Source: Oceanospirillaceae bacterium
Lineage (GTDB): Bacteria > Pseudomonadota > Gammaproteobacteria > Pseudomonadales > Oceanobacteraceae
DNA length: 64,000 bases
Reading direction: 5' to 3'
Assembly (NCBI GenBank): GCA_002724925.1
Contig: PBQA01000027.1
Coordinates: forward strand, 155,315 to 219,314
Shown here: positions 51,095 to 58,930 of the stretch, in pieces
Layout: every line of letters starts with the position of its first letter
Position numbering within the stretch: position 1 is the stretch's first letter
The notes under the pieces: model-generated
Databases searched by the model: none
What the model was told of the DNA's origin: nothing
What the model saw: only the letters and a program-made list of their open reading frames with translations
Translations under genes and position numbers: made by a program

Positions 51095-54000
51095 TTGTGC
51101 TTCTGGTATCTCAGTGCAGCAAAAAAGCACTCCCAGAAACCCGAAGAATTCTGGATCAGTTTGCTGAACGCTCCGGTGACCGGACCTGGACCTGCACCAT
51201 CACAGAGGAAGGCCTGATAACGCTAAGGAAGATGCTGCGTAAAACCGCGAGGCGCAATACAGCAGTCTCTTGCCGACGTTTCCGGGGGACGCAACGGATC
51301 GAACTTGAATGGATTGTTGGAAATCGTAGGAAATTTAATCACGATGGCACTGTGCCAACGAATAGCACCAGCCGGGATATTCTGAAATCCTCAGGTGAAG
51401 ATACGTGGCATACGGCAGAGGTCATTGCTATTGCTGCAGGCATCGCTGGGTTGTTTCATGACTTTGGTAAAGCCAACAAGCTCTTTCAAAAGAAGTTAGC
51501 GTCAAAGGGCAAAACCGCAGAGCCTCTGCGTCATGAATGGTTGTCATTGCTTTTGTTCGCTGCCTTTGTCGATAAACGCCAGGATCAAGAATGGCTGGAG
51601 CACCTGAGAAAAATCGAAACCCGCGATGATTTGAGTATGTTAAAGCGTTTTGCTGAACGCTACGCCAGCCGCGACGTGTCGGTTCGGCACCCTATGCAGA
51701 ACTTAGGGTCATTTGCCCGATTGGTCGGCTGGTTAATTGTCAGCCATCACCGCCTGCCGCTGTTCCCTAATCAACAAAAAGATAGTAGCCCCAACCTGGA
51801 TCGTTTAGCACACGACAATAACGAATGGGACGCCAGTTGGAACTCTCCTCAGGTCTCATTCTCTGACTGGAGCGAAGGTGACTGGAGGGCAGTGTTTGAT
51901 TTTTCCCGTGGTACGCCAATCGCGAGCCTTACGTGGTGCCGACAGGCGCAAACGCTAGCCAAGCGCGCATTGCGATTACCGCAATTATCGAAAACAGACT
52001 GGTTGGAAACCGATAACTTCACCAGCCATATTGCCCGCTTGTCGCTGATCTTAGCTGACCATGTGTACTCTTCTCAGGATAAAAATCCCGATTATCAAGA
52101 TCCTGATTTTCAGGTCTTTGCTAATACCGACAGGAAAACAGGTAAGACAAAGCAACAGCTTGATGAGCACAATCTCGCGGTAGGCCGAAACGCGTATTTG
52201 TTTGCGAGTAAGCTGCCTTTATTGAAATCAGAACTGCCCGCATTGGATGAGCCAAAAATCATCCGTAAACGGTCGGGAAATTCTACTTTTAAGTGGCAGG
52301 ATAAAGCCTACGACACGGCGGTTAGCGTAGCAAAAGACAGTCGGGATAGCGGTTTCTTTGGTATTAATATGGCCTCTACTGGCAAAGGGAAAACCTACGC
52401 TAACGTACGGATTATGTACGGCCTCAACAGCACCGATAAAGATGGATGCCGGTTCACTATTGCTCTCGGATTGCGCACCCTGACTTTACAAACCGGCAAT
52501 GCTCTGCGAGAGCGCTTGAAACTAAGCGATGATCAGCTTGCTGTCATGATTGGCTCTCAGGCAGTGAAAGATCTGGATGACTTTAATCGACAACACCAGG
52601 CCAATAACAGCCCTGAAGAAACCAAAGCCCCGGTGCTGGGCAGCGAATCGTCAGAAGACTTGCTCGATGACACGCACGCCATCAGTTATGACGGTACATT
52701 GGCAGATAGCGTACTTCGCCGCTGGTTGAAAACACCAGCGAATGGCAAACCTAATAAAGCCTTACAACTATTAAGTGCACCTGCTGTCGTTGCCACCATT
52801 GATCACCTGATGCCAGCCACTGAAGCATTGCGTGGCGGCAGACACATAGGCCCTATGTTGCGGCTGCTGACATCTGACTTGATATTGGATGAACCAGATG
52901 ACTTCAGCCCGCAAGATCTACCCGCACTTGCACGTCTGGTGAACTGGTGCGGGCTATTAGGGGGGCGGGTGCTCTTTTCCTCAGCGACTATGCCCCCCGC
53001 GTTGATTACCGGTTTATTCAGTGCATATAGGGCAGGGAGAATCGAATACAACCGTGCTTGTGGAGCAATGACTGACTTGAGCGCTGTCCCCTGTGCCTGG
53101 TTTGATGAGTTTGGCTCACAGTGGGATCACATCATTGATAAAGCAGACTTTAACGCCAAAAACAAAGACTTTATGAATAAGCGTGTTGCGTTGCTTGTTA
53201 AGCAACACACCGCAGACAAGGCTCTGCGGAAGGCGCGGCTATTGTCTGTATCCCTCAATGCACTCAGTAAAGAGGAAGCGGTAGAGGAGCTTGCTAACCT
53301 TTTTATCAAAGAGTCTTACGGGCTTCATCAACGGCATTGCGCGAAAGACCCCGTGACGAATAAGCGAGTAAGTATCGGTTTGATCAGAATGGCCAACATA
53401 GAACCCTTGGTTGCCGTAGCTCGTCTGATGATCGCTGGTAAGGTGCCTGAAAACGCACGTATTCACCTCTGCGTGTATCACAGTCAGCACCCAATGATAG
53501 TGCGTTCCGATATCGAAGCGATGCTGGATTCGGTACTGGGCCGCCACGACGGTCACGCGATATGGCAACAGCCCTCCATCCGTCATGCACTCGACACACA
53601 TCCAGAGAAGGATCATTTGTTTATCGTGCTTGGCTCACCAGTAACTGAAGTAGGGCGTGATCACGATTATGACTGGGCGGTTGCTGAGCCCAGTTCAATG
53701 CGGTCATTAATCCAATTAGCAGGGCGTATCCAGCGGCACCGGCAACAGGTGCCTTCTGAAGACAATATGCTCATCCTGGATACCAATTTTAAAGGTATGA
53801 AAAAGCACGCGGAAAAAGAAAAGGCGTATGACCTGATTTTCACGCGTCCCGGATTTGAAGCATTTACTTCAGCTGACAAGGCGGGAGAAGGTCCGCTGCT
53901 ATTAAACAGTGATTCCCTGAATTCATTGTTGGAGAAAGCGGATTATCAGTACATCAGCTCTATTCCCCGAATTGCCGTCAAGCAAAGAAGCATGGTGGGC

Positions 54001-54483
54001 GATTCGCTGATAGATATTGAGCATCTTAATACGCACTTAGCTTTAACCCGTCACCCGGAGTTGCAGCTAACCGATTTGAAACCAGCCGATTACTGGTGGG
54101 AGTCTGATAAATCCCATACGTGGCATGGCGAATTGCAGCGCCTGACGCGCTTTCGTCGGTCTACACCGAGTGAGGTATTCACCTTTCACCTCGAAGATGA
54201 GTTTGATGAAATGACCTTTATCAGATTTGGTGACGGCGAGTGGGATATGAGACCACAGAATGAAATGGTCGGGCTGATGAGTGATCAGGAGCTGGTGATC
54301 AGCAGCCGGGTGTCGCAATGGGGAAATGCAGATTTAAAATCGCTCTATCTGAGACTATCAGAGAAGCTGGAAAGAGAACTCGACGTAGTCAGTAAGCAAT
54401 TTGGTCAAGTTTCACTCAGAAAGCTGAATGTCGGTGACCAGTATAAGTACCATCCGTGGCTAGGCTTCTTTAGTAACGGCTAA
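51091..54483 (+). CDS. cas3: Cas2-3 fusion, type I-F nuclease-helicase
   Basis: 1130 residues. N-terminal Cas2 domain (1 to about 95), HD nuclease with LFHDFGK (about residue 121) and a later SHH (about 216), helicase with Walker A STGKGKT (about 429), DEAD-like LDEPDDF (about 599), and motifs V/VI VGRDHDYDWAV and QLAGRIQRHR (about 854-880), then a C-terminal domain. Recruited by the Csy complex to degrade target DNA; its Cas2 part works with Cas1. All key motifs are intact. The 450 bases after it are atypical for this operon. Confidence 0.96.
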   Translation: MIVLLVSQCSKKALPETRRILDQFAERSGDRTWTCTITEEGLITLRKMLRKTARRNTAVSCRRFRGTQRIELEWIVGNRRKFNHDGTVPTNSTSRDILKSSGEDTWHTAEVIAIAAGIAGLFHDFGKANKLFQKKLASKGKTAEPLRHEWLSLLLFAAFVDKRQDQEWLEHLRKIETRDDLSMLKRFAERYASRDVSVRHPMQNLGSFARLVGWLIVSHHRLPLFPNQQKDSSPNLDRLAHDNNEWDASWNSPQVSFSDWSEGDWRAVFDFSRGTPIASLTWCRQAQTLAKRALRLPQLSKTDWLETDNFTSHIARLSLILADHVYSSQDKNPDYQDPDFQVFANTDRKTGKTKQQLDEHNLAVGRNAYLFASKLPLLKSELPALDEPKIIRKRSGNSTFKWQDKAYDTAVSVAKDSRDSGFFGINMASTGKGKTYANVRIMYGLNSTDKDGCRFTIALGLRTLTLQTGNALRERLKLSDDQLAVMIGSQAVKDLDDFNRQHQANNSPEETKAPVLGSESSEDLLDDTHAISYDGTLADSVLRRWLKTPANGKPNKALQLLSAPAVVATIDHLMPATEALRGGRHIGPMLRLLTSDLILDEPDDFSPQDLPALARLVNWCGLLGGRVLFSSATMPPALITGLFSAYRAGRIEYNRACGAMTDLSAVPCAWFDEFGSQWDHIIDKADFNAKNKDFMNKRVALLVKQHTADKALRKARLLSVSLNALSKEEAVEELANLFIKESYGLHQRHCAKDPVTNKRVSIGLIRMANIEPLVAVARLMIAGKVPENARIHLCVYHSQHPMIVRSDIEAMLDSVLGRHDGHAIWQQPSIRHALDTHPEKDHLFIVLGSPVTEVGRDHDYDWAVAEPSSMRSLIQLAGRIQRHRQQVPSEDNMLILDTNFKGMKKHAEKEKAYDLIFTRPGFEAFTSADKAGEGPLLLNSDSLNSLLEKADYQYISSIPRIAVKQRSMVGDSLIDIEHLNTHLALTRHPELQLTDLKPADYWWESDKSHTWHGELQRLTRFRRSTPSEVFTFHLEDEFDEMTFIRFGDGEWDMRPQNEMVGLMSDQELVISSRVSQWGNADLKSLYLRLSEKLERELDVVSKQFGQVSLRKLNVGDQYKYHPWLGFFSNG

Positions 54484-54493
54484 GGCTGAGAAA

Positions 54494-54580
54494 CCCATAG
54501 GCTGCCTGTGCGGCAGGATAGGATTGCTAGAAATGTATAGCTTTAATACTTATTTCTGAGCTGCCTGTACGGCAAGTGCA
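54494..54580 (-). CRISPR. Degenerate mini-CRISPR between cas3 and csy1, CreR-like guide RNA
   Basis: Two repeat-like sequences on the minus strand, 59 bp apart. The promoter-side one (54580-54553) keeps the hairpin TTGCC-GTACA-GGCAG and the handle CTCAGAAA (array repeats: CTGCC-GCACA-GGCAG, CTAAGAAA) but has lost its 5' end. The distal one (54521-54494) keeps the whole 16-nt core CTGCCGCACAGGCAGC but lost both ends. Between them is a 31-nt spacer (54552-54522). Cas6f could therefore release a normal-looking crRNA. Its first 8 nt TAAGTATT and 21 of 31 bases match the csy1 leader next to a CC PAM. A TTGCCA hexamer (54610-54605) may be its -35. Confidence 0.82.
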
Positions 54581-54612
54581 AGAAGCTACATAGAAAGCTA
54601 TCGCTTGGCAAA

Positions 54613-54822
54613 CTAATTAACAGGTACGGTCTCCGGGAGTTCCGATTGTTTTATGATCTTTGGTAGCGCTTGCATGTATTGATGACTATGGACCTCCTCA
54701 TGGTTTTCGAGCGATATATTGATGGTGGGTGATTCACTCCAGGGAAGCAATAGTACTAGTAGCCACCATGGTTGTTGATTACCACGAGGGCTCTGTTTAT
54801 TAGATAAGCGTTTGCGTCTCAT
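54613..54822 (-). CDS. Small ORF beside the mini-CRISPR
   Basis: 69 residues, ATG at 54822 with AAGGAA six bases upstream, stop 33 bases before the mini-CRISPR on the same strand. Basic N-terminus (MRRKRLSNKQSPRG), a short hydrophobic aromatic stretch (PWWLLVLLLPW), then a polar tail. It diverges from csy1, and its promoter must lie in the 110 bases shared with csy1. Could be a toxin-like gene co-regulated by the guide RNA, a small regulator, or a chance frame; no family recognised. Confidence 0.4.
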   Translation of the reverse strand: MRRKRLSNKQSPRGNQQPWWLLVLLLPWSESPTINISLENHEEVHSHQYMQALPKIIKQSELPETVPVN

Positions 54823-54889
54823 TAGAGTTCCTTATGCTAGCCGTTGCGTAACAATGTATTTCCTGATAGCGTTTATTTCAATTCTTTGT

Positions 54890-54922
54890 GAAGTTTCTAA
54901 ATTTAAAGATTAAATACTTAGG
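54890..54922 (-). promoter_or_regulatory. Predicted target site of the mini-CRISPR RNA in the csy1 leader
   Basis: On the minus strand, PAM CC (54922-54921) is followed by TAAGTATT (54920-54913), identical to the first eight bases of the mini-CRISPR spacer; 21 of 31 bases to 54890 match. Matches are dense to position 22 and poor after 23. The PAM pairs with the first G bases of the csy1 Shine-Dalgarno GGTGAGG (54921-54927), and the protospacer covers the AT-rich segment where a -10 would lie. Bound Csy complex would block csy1 expression without full complementarity. Confidence 0.78.
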
Positions 54923-54932
54923 TGAGGTTTTC

Positions 54933-56237
54933 ATGGAAGAGGCAGTTTTAGATTACATCGCAAAGCGATGCGCAGATCGATTGGAGAAGGTTGAGAAGGA
55001 GGCTGCTAAGAATCGTTCGACATTAGTGGCGGCTGAGGATATTGCCAGTTTCGATAAGGAATACGCCGAGACGCTGGCTGCAGAGAAAGCGAAGTACCTG
55101 CCTGCGAACTGGCTGACGGACGCAGCGATAAGGGCTAAGCAGATCAGCCTTGTCAGTCATGCGCTGAAGTTTACCCATAGCGATGCGAAGGGCAGTAGCT
55201 TATTGGTCGAGGCGTCTGATACTGACAAGCATCAGTGCCTGTCGACCTCCGCTCTGGAAGACATTCATACGGATGTAGTCGGTAACGCTGCTGCACTTGA
55301 TGTGGCCAATATGCTTTTGTTGGATTGGCAGGGGAAGCGAGTTCTCGACTATGTCGCCGCTAACGATTCAGCGCCTTTTCAACCCTTTGCTGGGTCTGAT
55401 GACCAGTTGGCACAATGGATGGAAGGCTTCTCACAGGCGTTAAAACTCTCTGATCCGGCATCTCATGTGTTGGCGAAACAAGTCTATTTTCCGGTTGCTG
55501 AAGGGGAGTACCACCTGCTAAGCCCATTAGCCGCAAGTGCTATGAGCCATGCACTTTATCGCAAGGTTCAGGATTCAAGGTTCGGCGATGAAGAAAAAGC
55601 ACGGCGAGCAGCGAAGAAGGCAAAGCGATATGCTCCAGGGCTTGTTCTGGATATTCCGAATTTAGCAATTCAGAGGTTTGGTGGAAGTAATCAGCAGAAT
55701 ATATCTTTGCTTAATAAAAGGCGGATGGGTATTGGATATCTACTAAATACTGAGCCACCAAGTTGGGTTGGCAAATTGCAACCGCCTGAATCTGAGGTTG
55801 CTTTCTGGAAGGGCTACCTGTTTAAAGCGCGTCCGGTTTTAGCAGAATTAAGAAACTTTGCGCTGTCTTCACAAAACCTCGAATCTACGATGGAAGTTCG
55901 GGCGCAGCGCCAACGTCTGGTTCAGAACCTGATTGATGAGTTGCTTCAATACGTCTCAAGTTTCTGGCTGTTATCCGAAGGCTGGAGTAAAGCTCACACT
56001 GGGCTACCTGACTACTTAAATGCGTGGTTAGACATAGGCAATGAAGACATACGGAAGGCAGCCCAAAGTGATAAAGACACCTGGATGAAATCGATCTCAG
56101 ACAACTTTGCACGGTACGTGCGAGGAGTATTGGAAACCAGGAAATTACAGCTCTCTGATACCGAGCAGGCATACTTCAGACAACAGATAAAACGGGAGTC
56201 AGTCCGTATGACGAAAGACCTGGAGGCCATGTTATGA
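54933..56237 (+). CDS. csy1: Csy1 (Cas8f), large subunit of the type I-F Cascade
   Basis: 434 residues from ATG 54933, eight bases after GGTGAGG; an upstream in-frame ATG at 54888 lies inside the predicted guide target and lacks a ribosome-binding site. Family features: YLPANWLTDAAIRAKQISLV near residue 60, NLAIQRFGGSNQQNISLLNK and SSFWLLSEGWSK. Csy1 reads the CC PAM and holds the crRNA 5' handle with Csy2. Overlaps csy2 by four bases. Confidence 0.95.
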   Translation: MEEAVLDYIAKRCADRLEKVEKEAAKNRSTLVAAEDIASFDKEYAETLAAEKAKYLPANWLTDAAIRAKQISLVSHALKFTHSDAKGSSLLVEASDTDKHQCLSTSALEDIHTDVVGNAAALDVANMLLLDWQGKRVLDYVAANDSAPFQPFAGSDDQLAQWMEGFSQALKLSDPASHVLAKQVYFPVAEGEYHLLSPLAASAMSHALYRKVQDSRFGDEEKARRAAKKAKRYAPGLVLDIPNLAIQRFGGSNQQNISLLNKRRMGIGYLLNTEPPSWVGKLQPPESEVAFWKGYLFKARPVLAELRNFALSSQNLESTMEVRAQRQRLVQNLIDELLQYVSSFWLLSEGWSKAHTGLPDYLNAWLDIGNEDIRKAAQSDKDTWMKSISDNFARYVRGVLETRKLQLSDTEQAYFRQQIKRESVRMTKDLEAML

Positions 56238-57208
56238 GTCAGTATCTGGTGCTGAAAAATGTTGAGGTGCAAAACGCCAACGCCATCTCTGGGATGACCT
56301 GGGGATTCCCCGCACCTTCACATTTTCTGGGCTTTGCGCATGCTTTGTCGCGCAAATTGAAGTCAGATATGGCGGATGTGATTAGTTTGGGTGGTACGGC
56401 CATTGTTTGCCATTCACATCAAGTTCAGGCGCATAAGCCGGGGGGGTACGAAAGCGTATTTTCTCTCACCCGCAATCCACTGACAAAGGAAGGTAAGACA
56501 GCACCCTTCAATGAAGAAGGTCGAATGCATATGACCGTCAGTCTGATTATTGAGGTGGATGGTGAAGTGGGAGATATCAACGCTGAGCAGACAAAAGACG
56601 AAAACATCAAAGAGTTAATCCAGTACGTCAAGCAAAGGGCGCCTCAGCAACGGCTCGCTGGTGGGATTATTACTGGAATAAAGGACGTACGCTGGTTTGA
56701 TACAGGCGAAGCCAGTGAGAAAAAACTTCGTCGATTCATGTTGAGTCTGTTACCTGGGTTTGTGCTTCAGGACCGAACAGATCGGTTGATTGACCACCAT
56801 GAATCTCGGCCAGACACGACCAATAAACGAGATATGCTTGATAGCCTGTTGGACTTTATTTCATTTCAATCTGTGGCAACACCTGATTCAGAAACTGACC
56901 CGCAGGAAGGCGATGTTTGTCAGTGGTCATTGCTACCTAAGCCTGATAAGGGGTGGTTTGTTCCAGTGGCAGTCGGGTACAAAGCCATTTCCCAAGTATA
57001 CGAGCCTGGCATTGTAAAGAATGCACGGGATAACGAAACCCCCTTCTGCTTTGTAGAAAGTGCGTATGGCTTAGGCCAATGGATAAGCCCGCATCGTGTA
57101 ACCAATATAGAAGACATTATATGGTCGTACTCAGTCGAGGATGATCTGTATTTATGCAGGGCAGGTCGTAAAGACTACCCGACAGAGCTTGAAACGATAG
57201 AACTTTAA
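56234..57208 (+). CDS. csy2: Csy2 (Cas5f), type I-F Cascade subunit
   Basis: 324 residues: [38 protein letters not shown] and RLAGGIITG are typical of Csy2. With Csy1 it forms the tail that binds the 5' handle. ATGA overlap with csy1, 14-base gap to csy3. Confidence 0.95.
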   Translation: MSQYLVLKNVEVQNANAISGMTWGFPAPSHFLGFAHALSRKLKSDMADVISLGGTAIVCHSHQVQAHKPGGYESVFSLTRNPLTKEGKTAPFNEEGRMHMTVSLIIEVDGEVGDINAEQTKDENIKELIQYVKQRAPQQRLAGGIITGIKDVRWFDTGEASEKKLRRFMLSLLPGFVLQDRTDRLIDHHESRPDTTNKRDMLDSLLDFISFQSVATPDSETDPQEGDVCQWSLLPKPDKGWFVPVAVGYKAISQVYEPGIVKNARDNETPFCFVESAYGLGQWISPHRVTNIEDIIWSYSVEDDLYLCRAGRKDYPTELETIEL

Positions 57209-57222
57209 CAAGGAGAGACCTC

Positions 57223-58248
57223 ATGGCAGCTAATAAGTTAAAAACAGCATCGGTACTCGCGTTTGAGCGTAAACATGCTAATTCAGATGGATTTATGTAC
57301 TCAGGTATTTGGGCAAACCGATCTGACTCTGAGCAGTGGGAAGCTATCCGCGTAGAAACAAAAGACGTGCGCGGTACTATCTCAAATAGACTCAAGACAG
57401 CCATCGCTAATGATCCGCTGAAACTTGATGCTGAAATTCAAAAAGCGAACCTTCAGCGTGTTGATACCGCCGCACTGCCGGTGAACCACGATACCTTGAA
57501 AGTGACCTTTACCCTGCGTGTACTGGGTGGGTTATCAACGCCCTCAGCGTGTAACAGCAAAGACTATCAAGAAGCTCTGAGTGCGGTGATTGAAGATTAT
57601 GCCAAGCGTGAGGGTTTCTCCGAACTGGCTAAGCGCTATGCTGAAAACCTCGCGAATGGTCGATTTCTATGGCGTAACCGCGTTGGTGCCGAAGCAGTAG
57701 AAGTACGAATCAGCCAATTGGTAGATGATCAGGTTGCGCAAAGCTGGGTGTTCGATAGCCATAACTTCAATCTGCGTAATTTTGGTAATAACGAAGCTGC
57801 ACTGAAGCCTCTTTCTGACTTGGTTCAGCAGGGTTTAGCAGGCGATAAGTTCGTACTGTTAAAGATTGAAGCATTTGCAAAACTTGGCGATGGACAAGAA
57901 GTCTTCCCATCTCAGGAACTTGTTTTAGACGGTGGTCGTGACTCAGCAAAAAGCAAATATTTGTATTCAGTCAATGACGTTGCAGCGATGCACTCTCAAA
58001 AAATTGGTAACGCACTTCGCTCAATAGATACCTGGTATTCAGAGGCCGAAACATATGGTCCGATTGCAGTTGAACCATACGGTTCTGTGACGAGTCGTGG
58101 TAGTGCGTACCGACAGCCAAAAGACAAAGAAGACTTTTATTCATTACTTGATAGCTGGGTGTTAAAAGGTAATGTGCCTACCATTGGTAATCAGCACTAT
58201 GTCATGGCGACCCTTATTCGCGGTGGGGTATTTGGCGAGGCAGGTTAA
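57223..58248 (+). CDS. csy3: Csy3 (Cas7f), backbone subunit of type I-F Cascade
   Basis: 341 residues with AAGGAGAG upstream. Typical segments: [60 protein letters not shown] and [20 protein letters not shown] near the C-terminus. Six copies line the crRNA spacer, kinking every sixth base. Confidence 0.96.
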   Translation: MAANKLKTASVLAFERKHANSDGFMYSGIWANRSDSEQWEAIRVETKDVRGTISNRLKTAIANDPLKLDAEIQKANLQRVDTAALPVNHDTLKVTFTLRVLGGLSTPSACNSKDYQEALSAVIEDYAKREGFSELAKRYAENLANGRFLWRNRVGAEAVEVRISQLVDDQVAQSWVFDSHNFNLRNFGNNEAALKPLSDLVQQGLAGDKFVLLKIEAFAKLGDGQEVFPSQELVLDGGRDSAKSKYLYSVNDVAAMHSQKIGNALRSIDTWYSEAETYGPIAVEPYGSVTSRGSAYRQPKDKEDFYSLLDSWVLKGNVPTIGNQHYVMATLIRGGVFGEAG

Positions 58249-58249
58249 T

Positions 58250-58801
58250 ATGGATAGATACATCGATATTACATTGATGCCTGATCCAGAATTCGAAACG
58301 CAGCAACTATTGAATGCGCTGTTTTCGAAACTTCATCGGGCCATGAACGAGGCTGCACCAGGTAAAATCGGTGTGAGTTTCCCAAAAGTGGGTAAACGCT
58401 TGGGTGATCAACTTCGTATTCATGGAGATCAGGAATCTTTATCGGCCCTCATGGCAATGCCATGGCTCCAGGGTATGCGTGATTACTGCGAAGTGGCAGA
58501 TATTATGCCGGTACCTGGCAAGGTTGCATACCGAACAGTACGCCGGGTTCAGGCTAAGAGTGCACACAACAAAAGAATGCGTTCAATCCGGAAAGGCTGG
58601 CTCACGGAGAAGCAAGCGTTCGAACGTATCCCTGAAACCCGACAGAAGGAACTGAAACTGCCATTTATCCAGATGAAAAGCCTGTCAAATGGAAATCCGA
58701 TGCGGGTCTACATAGATCACGGCCCGCTGTCGGAGAACCCCTCGGAAGGAGAGTTCAACTCCTACGGGTTGAGCGCTCAGGCGACTATCCCCTGGTTTTG
58801 A
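58250..58801 (+). CDS. cas6f: Cas6f (Csy4) crRNA endoribonuclease
   Basis: 183 residues from ATG 58250, one base after the csy3 stop. The catalytic histidine is at position 29 (KLHRAM), as in Pseudomonas Csy4; the arginine-rich helix (RRVQAKSAHNKRMRSIRKG) would bind the repeat hairpin; IQMKSLSNGNPMRVYI carries the serine region. It cuts at the 3' base of the CTGCC/GGCAG hairpin and stays bound. The mini-CRISPR keeps this hairpin. Confidence 0.95.
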   Translation: MDRYIDITLMPDPEFETQQLLNALFSKLHRAMNEAAPGKIGVSFPKVGKRLGDQLRIHGDQESLSALMAMPWLQGMRDYCEVADIMPVPGKVAYRTVRRVQAKSAHNKRMRSIRKGWLTEKQAFERIPETRQKELKLPFIQMKSLSNGNPMRVYIDHGPLSENPSEGEFNSYGLSAQATIPWF

Positions 58802-58822
58802 CCCTTTTTTCATCGAAGTCTA

Positions 58823-58850
58823 TAAGCCCTTGTTAAATAAGGGCTTTTTT
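58823..58850 (+). terminator. Intrinsic terminator of the cas operon
   Basis: AAGCCCTT / AAGGGCTT hairpin with loop GTTAAAT and six T. It separates cas transcription from the array leader. Confidence 0.88.
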
Positions 58851-58930
58851 GCGTTCCACTCGAAAAGGGTTTTTGGCCCCTTATCGTTATAGTTCTTTAA
58901 AAATCAGGAACCTACGCTTAAAATGCAACT
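58851..58930 (+). promoter_or_regulatory. CRISPR leader
   Basis: AT-rich 80 bases between the cas terminator and the first repeat, with a TATAGT hexamer (58888-58893) and A/T tracts. The leader side is set by orientation: the degenerate last repeat is at the far end, and spacers match protospacers with CC on the expected side. New spacers would be added here. Confidence 0.7.

Noticed and set aside
54888..54932. Upstream ATG extending csy1 by 15 residues
   Set aside because: No Shine-Dalgarno, sequence is AT-rich and not Csy1-like, and it lies in the predicted promoter/guide target. ATG 54933 follows GGTGAGG.
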